A stretch of DNA of 64,000 bases from JAWKZG01 sp041396125. Its GTDB lineage: Bacteria; Pseudomonadota; Gammaproteobacteria; Competibacterales; Competibacteraceae. The position numbers were made by a program, and so were the translations under genes. Below the pieces are notes generated by a model. The model saw nothing but the letters and a program-made list of their open reading frames with translations. It was not told the DNA's origin and did no database searches. Positions 19,563 through 26,609 of this stretch are shown here, in pieces (within the stretch, counting starts at the first letter, position 1; the number at the start of each line of letters is the position of its first letter). The stretch is from contig JAWKZG010000004.1 in NCBI GenBank assembly GCA_041396125.1, forward strand, positions 186,001-250,000. Reading direction: 5' to 3'.

Positions 19563-20273
19563 TCAGTTCAGTGCCCGATGAAACTGCACCCGACGGTTCA
19601 CACTGTCACTCGGGCTGCGATTCGGCAGCAATTCTGCTTCACCTTTGCCAACCACGATCAGACGACTGGGGTCGATCTCATGCCGCTCGATCAGATACTG
19701 TTTGATGGCCAGTGCGCGCAGTTCCGATAAGTGTTTATTGTAGGCCGTGCTGCCGCTGGCATCGGTATGCCCTTCGATAACAATGGATTTATCAGCAACT
19801 TCCGGCAAACGCATCATCTCGCCGACTTTATCCAGATACGGCCGTGAATCAGGCAGGACATCAGCCGAGTCAAATGCGAAATTGATCAGAAAACCAAAAC
19901 CTTCCGGCGTTTGCCGAGGTACGGGCTTCGACTTACGGCTGGTCTGTTGTTTTTTGGGAGCCCGTTTGGTCTGTTGTTGCGGAGCCAGACGCGCCTGTTG
20001 CTGCGGCTTGGCTTTGGCTTTCACCTGAACCTGCGGGGCGGTGGCCTGATTGACGAAAACAATCGAACGGGTGCGGACTTGTGGTGGCGCAGCGCGCTCA
20101 GGAAACATCATATTGGCCAGTTCGTCAGCGGCAGGTGCCGGACCGGTAAAGAGTCGCACCTGCTCTGCACGGACATCCATTGCCGCACCAATGATCAACA
20201 CTCCTGCGGCGAGGACACCGATCCAGCGAATCCGAAATTGGCTAGGGTTTTGGCTATTAGTTGCAGTGGTCAT
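19563..20273 (-). CDS. OmpA-family peptidoglycan-binding protein
   Basis: A 236-residue envelope protein. An N-terminal membrane segment WIGVLAAGVLIIGAAMDV (about 17-34) works as signal or anchor. A basic, glutamine-rich linker follows (about 85-120, with KAKAKPQQQARLAPQQQ), and the last 115 residues are an OmpA C-terminal domain: FAFDSADVLPDSRPYLDKVG, then IVIEGHTDASGSTAYNKHLSELRA and GKGEAELLPNRSPSDSVNRRVQF. The Asp and Arg that bind diaminopimelate are present. It likely tethers an envelope structure to the cell wall. It starts the envelope cluster but is transcribed away from the CsgG-like locus. Confidence 0.88.
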   Translation of the reverse strand: MTTATNSQNPSQFRIRWIGVLAAGVLIIGAAMDVRAEQVRLFTGPAPAADELANMMFPERAAPPQVRTRSIVFVNQATAPQVQVKAKAKPQQQARLAPQQQTKRAPKKQQTSRKSKPVPRQTPEGFGFLINFAFDSADVLPDSRPYLDKVGEMMRLPEVADKSIVIEGHTDASGSTAYNKHLSELRALAIKQYLIERHEIDPSRLIVVGKGEAELLPNRSPSDSVNRRVQFHRALN

Positions 20274-20530
20274 GATCAGGTACTCCAGTCATTTGATCCA
20301 AAAGATTATGTAATGCTTGTGGTTTTGATTATTGCAACGGCTGTGCCATGTCTTGAAAACCACTTATAAACACATAAAAATCAAAGACTTGAATATGAAT
20401 GGTGCAAGATATGCACCTCTTTCAGGTTGGTCCGGTCATTTCCGGGTTATTTGCTTGCATTCAGATACTTGAAGGGGCGTGTATTTCAAACCATACGGAC
20501 GAATACAGATTCACTAAAAGGACATCGATC

Positions 20531-21388
20531 ATGTTTCATAAATATATTTTTTTATTTTTATTATCAATAATTTACCAACCCATTACTGCATTCTCTGCCG
20601 ACTCTGGTCAAACCCTCAATCACTACCACGAGGCCCCGCAGGCACAGGCGCTGAGTATCGAGGATTTCAGTGGTGAACTGCTGATTACAAGCCAACCTGA
20701 ACCAGGAATTCGGCTCAAACTGACCGGTTCAAAACGACAACTGGATGATCAGGACATCACCACCCGTAACGGTGTTCTCCATCTGCGCATGCAGCAAAGT
20801 CATAGCGCCAGACGCAGCACACGTATTAATACCCTGACCAATACCTCTGTCATGGCTTTTGCCAGCAACGGCTCGACAACTCACCTTATTATTAATGGTC
20901 AGGCGATTACCCCTGACTCGTCGAACCGATCCGATAACCCGGACCAGGAAACCGCAGCTGAACCGCTGTCTGCTGAACTGATGCTGCCGGCCAACCTGCC
21001 TCTGACAATTACAGGCCTGCGCGGCCAGGCCCGGATCGGACCACGCTCGGGGCCGGTGGACGCCACGCTGGCAGCAGGCACCATGGACTTTGCAGCACTG
21101 CATGATGCCCGCCTGCGCGTAACCGGCAGCGGTAACATCGGGGTTGACACTGCACAGGGGCAGTTGGATATAACGATAAAAGGCAGTGGCAATATCCAGG
21201 TCGCGGACGCCCGCCTCTCTTTATTAGAGGCTCAACTCAAAGGTGTCGGTTCTATTCATATTAAAGGTCAGGCGGAACAAGCTGAACTGCGCCTGCGCGG
21301 TGCAGGTTCTATTTATGTCGATAGTGTCCTGCAGCAGCCCCGCACATCTCTGTCCGGGGTCGGCAGTATTACTGTAGGCAACTGGTAA
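20531..21388 (+). CDS. DUF2807 (head GIN domain) exported protein
   Basis: I choose the ATG at 20531 (285 residues): it follows AAAAGGACATCGATC and opens a signal peptide MFHKYIFLFLLSIIYQPITAFSA. The mature protein is beta-rich, with repeated small-residue turns such as LRVTGSGNIGVDTAQGQLD, ITIKGSGNIQVADA, LKGVGSIHIKGQAEQAELRLRGAGSIYVDS and LSGVGSITVGNW, the hallmark of the DUF2807 single-stranded beta-helix. Such proteins are usually secreted or lipid-anchored and are thought to act at the cell surface. It immediately precedes the tandem small exported genes on the same strand and may be a component of the same surface system; that link is inference. Confidence 0.8.
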   Translation: MFHKYIFLFLLSIIYQPITAFSADSGQTLNHYHEAPQAQALSIEDFSGELLITSQPEPGIRLKLTGSKRQLDDQDITTRNGVLHLRMQQSHSARRSTRINTLTNTSVMAFASNGSTTHLIINGQAITPDSSNRSDNPDQETAAEPLSAELMLPANLPLTITGLRGQARIGPRSGPVDATLAAGTMDFAALHDARLRVTGSGNIGVDTAQGQLDITIKGSGNIQVADARLSLLEAQLKGVGSIHIKGQAEQAELRLRGAGSIYVDSVLQQPRTSLSGVGSITVGNW

Positions 21389-21461
21389 ATAGTCTGCTTG
21401 AGAACCACTTATCCCCTAATCTCCTGCCATTCATCCGGTTACAGTCCAGTATGAGCCGCAG

Positions 21462-21492
21462 GCCAGTCCAGTGTGAACCTACCTGGACTGGC
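21462..21492 (+). terminator. Hairpin after the DUF2807 gene
   Basis: A 10-bp perfect stem (arm GCCAGTCCAG) about 73 nt past the stop. There is no U run, so termination is only likely, not sure. It separates the DUF2807 gene from the sigma-54-like promoter. Confidence 0.4.
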
Positions 21493-21579
21493 AGAAAACC
21501 GTATCTGACCCGATTAAAACCCTTCTAGAAATCAAAAAATATACTTATTAATCAATATAATAAACACATAAAACAAAGC

Positions 21580-21595
21580 TGGCACGGGTTCTGCA
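21580..21595 (+). promoter_or_regulatory. Sigma-54 (RpoN)-like promoter of the tandem exported genes
   Basis: TGGCACGGGTTCTGCA matches the consensus TGGCACG-N4-TTGCA except for one base (C for the first T of the -12 element), with the GG and GC dinucleotides at correct spacing. It sits in the 302-nt gap before the first tandem gene, with an AT-rich stretch containing ATCAATATAATAA upstream that could take IHF. A 5' leader of roughly 85 nt would result. Type IV pilin genes are classic RpoN targets, so co-control with pili is conceivable. Confidence 0.6.
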
Positions 21596-21690
21596 ATATC
21601 TTGGTCGTGAGCGGTTGTTAGGATGAACAACATAAACGCTTACACATTGGGATCACTGACACGGAACTTAATTTTTTAGGAGACTTACCC

Positions 21691-21993
21691 ATGAAAACTT
21701 TCGCTAACGTCGCTGCTTTCGCCCTGGTTTCCGCCCTCAGCACCGCCAGCTTTGCACAAGATGTCGAAGTCAACGGCAGCCTGGTTCTGCAAGCTGCTTC
21801 GGTACAAAACCAGATCACCCTGGCGAATGACGATTCGGAAGCTTTTACCCGGATTAACTCCATCCAGGACTCGGAAATCAACGGTAGCCTGGTTCTGCAA
21901 GCCGCTTCGGTGCAAAACCAGATCACCCTGGCCAATGATGACTCTTGCGCTGAAACGACCATCAACCAGATCGGCCGCAGCCGGGGCTGCTAA
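21691..21993 (+). CDS. Tandem repeat-motif exported protein, copy 1
   Basis: First of three near-identical genes. The 100-residue product has a signal peptide (MKTFANVAAFALVSALSTAS, then FA before QDVEVNG) and a mature part made of two copies of a 36-residue unit. Each unit carries NGSLVLQAASVQNQITLAND; the first ends SEAFTRINSIQDS and the second SCAETTINQIGRSRGC with two cysteines. The alternating polar/apolar order with Gln/Asn ladders suggests stacked beta-strands, as in curli and other functional amyloids, but the strict curlin consensus is absent. The ribosome binding site is AGGAG at 21678-21682. It lies behind the sigma-54-like promoter and upstream of a CsgG-like gene. I recognise no named family; a secreted structural subunit is my inference. 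Confidence 0.82.
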   Translation: MKTFANVAAFALVSALSTASFAQDVEVNGSLVLQAASVQNQITLANDDSEAFTRINSIQDSEINGSLVLQAASVQNQITLANDDSCAETTINQIGRSRGC

Positions 21994-22000
21994 GCAGCTC

Positions 22001-22029
22001 TACGCTCAACCCAGGACGGGTTGAGCGTA
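22001..22029 (+). terminator. Intercistronic hairpin after copy 1
   Basis: Perfect 12-bp stem (arm TACGCTCAACCC, loop AGGAC) starting 7 nt past the stop. There is no U run, so it more likely stabilises or processes a polycistronic mRNA than ends it. Confidence 0.65.
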
Positions 22030-22083
22030 CCGACAGGGATGTCACCAGAACTCATGACGGATCTTACCTTTAGGAATATAACC

Positions 22084-22386
22084 ATGAAAAATTTCACCAC
22101 TATCGCCGCTTTCGCCCTGACCTCTGCTTTGAGCACCGCCAGCTTTGCACAAGATGTCGAAATCAACGGCAGCCTGGTTCTGCAAGCCGCGTCAGTGCAA
22201 AACCAGATCACCCTGGCGAATGACGATTCGGAAGCTTTTACCCGGATTAACTCCATCCAGGACTCGGAAATCAACGGTAGCCTGGTTCTGCAAGCCGCTT
22301 CGGTGCAAAACCAGATCACCCTGGCCAATGATGACTCTTGCGCTGAAACGACCATCAACCAGATCGGCCGCAGCCGGGGCTGCTAA
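22084..22386 (+). CDS. Tandem repeat-motif exported protein, copy 2
   Basis: 100 residues. The signal peptide is MKNFTTIAAFALTSALSTAS then FA, different from copy 1 at several positions, while the mature protein differs from copy 1 only by Ile for Val at the fourth mature residue (QDVEI). The start at 22084 is set by the TTTAGGAATATAACC leader and by alignment with the other copies; the longer in-frame start at 22021 would precede the signal peptide and overlap the hairpin. The same 36-residue double unit and C-terminal cysteine pair are present. Probably made in bulk with copies 1 and 3 as a secreted subunit. Confidence 0.82.
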   Translation: MKNFTTIAAFALTSALSTASFAQDVEINGSLVLQAASVQNQITLANDDSEAFTRINSIQDSEINGSLVLQAASVQNQITLANDDSCAETTINQIGRSRGC

Positions 22387-22393
22387 GCAGCTC

Positions 22394-22422
22394 TACGCTC
22401 AACCCAGGACGGGTTGAGCGTA
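22394..22422 (+). terminator. Intercistronic hairpin after copy 2
   Basis: Exact copy of the hairpin at 22001-22029, one 393-bp period later. Confidence 0.65.
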
Positions 22423-22476
22423 CCGACAGGGATGTCACCAGAACTCATGACGGATCTTACCTTTAGGAATATAACC

Positions 22477-22779
22477 ATGAAAAATTTCACCACTATCGCC
22501 GCTTTCGCCCTGACCTCTGCTTTGAGCACCGCCAGCTTTGCACAAGATGTCGAAATCAACGGCAGCCTGGTTCTGCAAGCCGCGTCAGTGCAAAACCAGA
22601 TCACCCTGGCCAATGATAACTCGGAAGCGTTTACCCGGATTAACTCTATCCAGGACTCGGAAATCAACGGTAGCCTGGTTCTGCAAGCCGCTTCGGTGCA
22701 AAACCAGATCACCCTGGCCAATGATGACTCCTGCGCTGAAACGACTATCAACCAGATCGGTCGCAGCCGGGGCTGCTAA
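22477..22779 (+). CDS. Tandem repeat-motif exported protein, copy 3
   Basis: 100 residues, identical to copy 2 except Asn for Asp in the first unit (LANDNSEAF). At DNA level it shares the leader and signal-peptide coding sequence with copy 2 and carries several silent changes, for example in the first-unit serine, isoleucine and threonine codons. Silent drift with protein identity indicates purifying selection on the product rather than only very recent duplication. It is followed by a degenerate hairpin and then by the small exported protein gene at 22929. Confidence 0.82.
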   Translation: MKNFTTIAAFALTSALSTASFAQDVEINGSLVLQAASVQNQITLANDNSEAFTRINSIQDSEINGSLVLQAASVQNQITLANDDSCAETTINQIGRSRGC

Positions 22780-22787
22780 ACAGTCCA

Positions 22788-22812
22788 CGCAAAACCCAGG
22801 ACGGGTTGAGCG
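22788..22812 (+). terminator. Degenerate intercistronic hairpin after copy 3
   Basis: The same hairpin with two mismatches in the left arm (CGCAAAACCC against GGGTTGAGCG, loop AGGAC). Confidence 0.45.
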
Positions 22813-22928
22813 CGCTTACAAGGATGTCGCTGGAACACTGGGGCAGATAGGCAATATACCGGCCTGCCCTGTTTCCTGAACAATAGCGATTGACCTTTTG
22901 CTCACACTCAGACATGGACGGAATTAAC

Positions 22929-23252
22929 ATGCGTAACACAACAACCTTCACAACTATCCTGTTAGCCAGTGCGATCGCTTTTGCCGTGGCAGCCCCGGTC
23001 AGCGCCAAGCAATACAATCAATCCCGCACGCTGCATTCCAGATTTCAGGTCAAGGTTAACAAAGCCATTGCCGAGGGTAACCGGCTGATGAGCGAAAACG
23101 GCCCAACAGATACAGCAGCAACGTTTGGCACCTGTGGTAATCTGAACATTAACAGTGTCGATGCGCCGCGCCCAGGCCAGCCGCCGATACGAGAACAAAT
23201 CACCGTGGTTACGGGGGATGTCATCAATGTTGTCAATAGAGGCTGCAGGTAA
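22929..23252 (+). CDS. Small exported protein linked to CsgG-like gene (candidate minor subunit)
   Basis: I choose the ATG at 22929 (107 residues) since GACGGA precedes it and it opens the signal peptide MRNTTTFTTILLASAIAFAV, cleaved near APVSAKQ. The mature part has a basic helix (SRFQVKVNKAIAEGNRLMSE) then CGNLNINSVDAPRPGQPP, REQITVVTGDVINVV and NRGCR. The last segment echoes the NQITLAND...INQIGRSRGC end of the tandem proteins, including a distant cysteine pair, so it may share their fold and act as nucleator or minor subunit. Its 3' end overlaps the CsgG-like gene by 35 nt, implying translational coupling. No named family recognised. Confidence 0.72.
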   Translation: MRNTTTFTTILLASAIAFAVAAPVSAKQYNQSRTLHSRFQVKVNKAIAEGNRLMSENGPTDTAATFGTCGNLNINSVDAPRPGQPPIREQITVVTGDVINVVNRGCR

Positions 23253-24771
23253 ACGACTGCCATTACTTCTTCTGGTCGGCTCATTCCTGGGGCTGGCCAG
23301 CTGTGCCACGCCATTACCCGAAACTGCGTCCGTCGTCGCGCAGACCAAAACACCGCCGGTACGTAACATCACCAGTTTCAGCGGCGCCTTAAGCTGCATG
23401 GACGAACTGTTCGTAAGCCACGGCATCCGCAATGTTTTCATCACCAGCGCCGGGATTCCGGACGCCACCGGCGAGATTTCAACCGGTACCCGGGAGATGC
23501 TGATCTCGGCCATCTCGCGCATGTCGGTACGCAGCAATGCGTTTCGTTACATCGATTACGACCCGACCCAGATTGACATTCATCAATTGCATCAGCTGGT
23601 TGATTCGTCCGGTCAATTTCTCGCTCCCAATTATTATATCCGCGGCGCGATTACCCAACTCGATCAAGGTGTGCTCGATTCCAGCCAGGGGTTCGGTGTG
23701 TCCTTTGCCGGTACCGATATCGGGGCGGATTTCGGACTGAACAAAAACCAGGTTGTGTCCATGGTGACCCTGGACATGAATATCGCTCATTTCAAATCGC
23801 GTCAGATTCTGCCCGGTTTATCGGCCAATAATTCCCTCGCCGTAGTTCGCACAGGCCGTGCTGCCGACGCGGGTGGCAGAATCAAAAAAGCCGGGGTCTT
23901 TTTCAATATCTCGCTGGATCAGAGCGAAGGCGTGCATCAGGCGGTACGCACACTGGTCGAGTTGGGCACCCTCGAAGCGCTCGGAAAATTGACTAAAGTG
24001 CCGTACTGGAATTGCCTGCAAATCGAGAGCTCCAATCCCGCCGTACAGGCCGAAGCCAGTAACTGGTACCAAAGCCTGCCGCCCAGTGAACGCATCACGT
24101 TCGTGCAACGGGCGCTGAAAGGCGGCGGTTACTATGCCGGCCCCATCGATGGCGTCCTGAATGCCGCTACCAGCGATGCGATTGCTATTTATCAGACCGA
24201 GCACAATCTGATCGCTAACGGCCGGGTGGATTTCCAGCTGTATATGGGGCTACTCAATGCCAACAAGAAACTGGCTGGTGCCGCGTCCATCGCCGAGGGC
24301 GAAATCGCGCGGACCGAGCGGGAGCAACCGGACGTACGCCAACCGGTCGGTTTGACGGTATTCACCGAACGGGGTGCCAAACCTGTTTATCAGCGCGGCG
24401 AGAGCCTCACTTTAGCGGCCAAGGTAGCCCGTAATGCCTATCTGTATTGTTACTACGAAGACTCGCAGGGCACGATTGCGCGCATTTATCCAAACCGCTT
24501 TCAACCCGATGCATATGTGGCCGGCGGCAAGGGTTTTCTGATCCCCGCCTCCAACTCGCCCTTCCGGATCATCTTTGACAAAGCGCCGGTGCAGGAAGAA
24601 GTGGTCTGTCTGGCCTCCGACCGGGAGCTGAGTCTGCAATTGCCGAAAGAGTTGAAAGTGGCCGATCTGGCACCACTGCCGGTGCAGTCCATGCAGGCCC
24701 TGATCGACTTCTACCGCAAGCTGGATCGCGCCGGACTCAGCGTGGCACGGCTTCCTATCAGCGTACAGTAA
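23218..24771 (+). CDS. CsgG/HfaB-like outer-membrane lipoprotein with peptidoglycan-binding and DUF4384 domains
   Basis: About 517 residues from the ATG at 23218 (ACGGGGG upstream); ATG 23227 is an alternative, while starts further upstream lie inside the previous gene. A lipoprotein signal (RLPLLLLVGSFLGLASC, lipobox LASC) leads to a CsgG-like domain (about 50-270) with SGIPDATGEIS-type loops, YIRGAITQLD, SFAGTDIGADFGLNKNQVVSMVTLDMNIAHFKSRQILPG and GVFFNISLDQSEGVHQAVRTLVELGTLEALGKL. CsgG forms the outer-membrane secretion channel for curli. A PG_binding_1 module follows (ALKGGGYYAGPIDGVLNAAT) and then DUF4384 (LTVFTERGAKPVYQRGESLT, YLYCYYEDSQGTIARIYPNR, FRIIFDKAPVQEEVVCLASD). It is the last gene of the locus and probably exports the small proteins encoded upstream. 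Confidence 0.82.
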   Translation: MSSMLSIEAAGKRLPLLLLVGSFLGLASCATPLPETASVVAQTKTPPVRNITSFSGALSCMDELFVSHGIRNVFITSAGIPDATGEISTGTREMLISAISRMSVRSNAFRYIDYDPTQIDIHQLHQLVDSSGQFLAPNYYIRGAITQLDQGVLDSSQGFGVSFAGTDIGADFGLNKNQVVSMVTLDMNIAHFKSRQILPGLSANNSLAVVRTGRAADAGGRIKKAGVFFNISLDQSEGVHQAVRTLVELGTLEALGKLTKVPYWNCLQIESSNPAVQAEASNWYQSLPPSERITFVQRALKGGGYYAGPIDGVLNAATSDAIAIYQTEHNLIANGRVDFQLYMGLLNANKKLAGAASIAEGEIARTEREQPDVRQPVGLTVFTERGAKPVYQRGESLTLAAKVARNAYLYCYYEDSQGTIARIYPNRFQPDAYVAGGKGFLIPASNSPFRIIFDKAPVQEEVVCLASDRELSLQLPKELKVADLAPLPVQSMQALIDFYRKLDRAGLSVARLPISVQ

Positions 24772-24781
24772 ACCGGTCAAT

Positions 24782-24809
24782 CCTGGCTGCTAGCTACTTA
24801 GCAGCCAGG
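24782..24809. terminator. Bidirectional hairpin between convergent genes
   Basis: Perfect 11-bp stem (arm CCTGGCTGCTA, six-base loop) ten nt past the CsgG-like stop. It covers the stop codon of the convergent permease gene, so it may serve both transcripts. No long T run. Confidence 0.55.
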
Positions 24810-26133
24810 CATTGCCGGGCAATAGAATCAATAGCAGCAACACCCCCAGCACAGCCATATAAATAATATTGCGACCATAAATCAGTCGCGGTGCAGACAC
24901 CTCAAACAGACTGGAACACAACACGACCGACAGCGCCGACAAGGACAGCATCGAAGCGCAGGCCCAACCGTAAAACATCAGCTCGATAGCAACCAGATCC
25001 GCGATACTGGACTGAAACGGTGTCACCAGCAGCATCACGCAGGTGCCAATCACGACCGAATGCACCCCCAGCAACGCCAACCCCAGACCCAGCAGCATCA
25101 CGCCGGCAATCAGTACACTGACCGGTAGCCCGGTCAACCAGGGATGACCCAGCGCCGCATGCAGCAGGCTGGATTCCTGTAATACCCGGCCCAGCGTCAC
25201 TGCCGCGCAAAACAGCAATAATTCATTGCCCAGACGGTCCAGATTGCGATAGGTCGTACGCACCACACGCTGCAGCTCAAAACGGTTATGCCGCAAAATC
25301 CACAGCAGGCAGAGAAAGGGAACGACCAGCACAATGGTCTGGATCGTGCCGAATGGGCTGACGCTGGCCGCCAGCACGACGCCCAGCATGGTGCCGCCCA
25401 AAGGCACCGCAAGCGGCCGAAACCCTTTCAGCGCCCCCAGCAGACGACGCAGACTGCCACCGCTGAACAGCACCGCCAGTGCTACCCCTAAGACGGACAG
25501 GACAATACCCACCGCCATAATGCGCCACAGCGGCTGACTCGGCCAGAAACTCGAGGCCAACGCCATGGCCACCGTAAACGGCGACCAGAAAATAGCCAGC
25601 GCCAGCCCCCGCAGTGCGGCCTGAGCCATAGCCCGGCGGGTGGCGCTATCGGCATCCGGTGGCAATAAAGGCGCAAGCATGGTCAATGCACCCATCGTCA
25701 TCACCGAACCGATTACATTGGCACCGACCACCACGGCATCGTCGCGCTGGGCTGGCGGCATCCGGGCGAACGCTGTCCGGCTGCGCTCGAATTCCGGTCC
25801 GATGTCCAGCGTTGCCCGCATCAACTGCAAAGTGGGTAAAAAAGCGGTAAAGATAAGGGAAAACATCAAGCCATGCTCGATGGCTTCCCAGCGCTGCTCC
25901 AGCGCACACACCAGCACCACAATAGCGCTGACCACCAGCGTAACAATGCGATTCAGACGACCGCAAAGCGGCCAGGCAAGCACCAGGTACACCAGCATGC
26001 CGACCAGCGCAATATGCCCCAGCCAGTCACCATGGTAAAAAATTCGCAGCAGACCGATAAGCCATAAACACGCCATCAGGCGCCGCAGCCAATCGGTACG
26101 ATCAGCTGTCTTTTCCAGTAATGTTGTCAGCAA
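24790..26133 (-). CDS. Multi-pass integral membrane protein, permease-like
   Basis: 447 residues with about eleven or twelve hydrophobic segments, among them LACLWLIGLL-like and HIALVGMLVYLVLAWPLCG near the N-terminus, ANVIGSVMTMGALTMLAPLL in the middle and NIIYMAVLGVLLLLILLPGN at the end. A charged loop RTAFARMPPAQRDDAVV lies between segments four and five. The layout resembles ion or carboxylate permeases of the DctM/ArsB type, but I see no diagnostic motif. The start is a TTG eight nt after the stop of the methyltransferase gene, preceded by GAAG, which suggests translational coupling; ATG codons further in are alternatives. Substrate unknown. Confidence 0.72.
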   Translation of the reverse strand: MLTTLLEKTADRTDWLRRLMACLWLIGLLRIFYHGDWLGHIALVGMLVYLVLAWPLCGRLNRIVTLVVSAIVVLVCALEQRWEAIEHGLMFSLIFTAFLPTLQLMRATLDIGPEFERSRTAFARMPPAQRDDAVVVGANVIGSVMTMGALTMLAPLLPPDADSATRRAMAQAALRGLALAIFWSPFTVAMALASSFWPSQPLWRIMAVGIVLSVLGVALAVLFSGGSLRRLLGALKGFRPLAVPLGGTMLGVVLAASVSPFGTIQTIVLVVPFLCLLWILRHNRFELQRVVRTTYRNLDRLGNELLLFCAAVTLGRVLQESSLLHAALGHPWLTGLPVSVLIAGVMLLGLGLALLGVHSVVIGTCVMLLVTPFQSSIADLVAIELMFYGWACASMLSLSALSVVLCSSLFEVSAPRLIYGRNIIYMAVLGVLLLLILLPGNAWLLSS

Positions 26134-26142
26134 TGTTTATCT

Positions 26143-26595
26143 TCAGTAAAAGCCCGGCACAAAGCGCTTGGTGCGGGCGCTGTAGGCAGCATAGTCCGGG
26201 AACAGCGCCGGCAGCAGCCGTTCCTCAATACGCGCTTTATTGAACACCGCCACCACAACCAGCCCCAGGCCCAGAGCATTCAGCCAATGGCCGTTATACA
26301 GCGCAATGCCCAGCAACATGAGCATCAGTGCGCTGTACATGGGGTGGCGGATGTAACGGTACGGCCCGCTGGTAATCAGACGGGCCTGCGGTTTGATTTC
26401 AGGATACACACTGAAATTACCGACCGGATTATGCCATAAGGTATACAAACCCAGCACTGTTCCGCCTGCACACAGGAGCAACATCCAGGGCGAGCCGCGA
26501 TTGAGCAGGCCGACCGGCCAGCAGGCCAGTACCAGCCCGCAGAACTGGCATAAGACCAGCAGGTGGGAAAGCAGAGGGTGACGCCAGAATAGCAT
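26143..26595 (-). CDS. Isoprenylcysteine carboxyl methyltransferase-family membrane protein
   Basis: 150 residues, four hydrophobic segments, and the family core ARLITSGPYRYIRHPMYSALMLMLLGIALYN with the RHPMY motif, followed by KARIEERLLPALFPDYAAYSARTKRFVP, the SAM-binding tail of ICMT/PEMT-type enzymes. In bacteria these methylate small molecules or lipids at the membrane; the substrate cannot be told. It follows aceK after 14 nt and precedes the permease gene, so the three may form one transcript. Confidence 0.85.
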   Translation of the reverse strand: MLFWRHPLLSHLLVLCQFCGLVLACWPVGLLNRGSPWMLLLCAGGTVLGLYTLWHNPVGNFSVYPEIKPQARLITSGPYRYIRHPMYSALMLMLLGIALYNGHWLNALGLGLVVVAVFNKARIEERLLPALFPDYAAYSARTKRFVPGFY

Positions 26596-26609
26596 ATTGA
26601 TGATACCGC

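Larger units (their letters stand above)
21691..22812 (+). repeat. Triplicated 393-bp gene unit
   Basis: The three start codons are at 21691, 22084 and 22477, exactly 393 bp apart. Each unit holds the gene, a short hairpin and the leader with ribosome binding site of the next gene. Units 1 and 2 diverge mainly in the signal-peptide codons; units 2 and 3 are almost identical including the leader; the trailer of unit 3 is degenerate. This points to recent duplication or gene conversion with selection for identical products. Confidence 0.9.

Noticed and set aside
21691..22779. Tandem proteins considered as true curlins (CsgA/CsgB).
   Set aside because: The regular S-X5-Q-X-G-X-X-N-X-A-X3-Q repeat is not present; only a loose Gln/Asn pattern is shared, so I do not assign csgA.
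21691..22812. Tandem array considered as CRISPR or as a minisatellite.
   Set aside because: The unit is 393 bp, fully coding with signal peptides and has no short repeat/spacer alternation.
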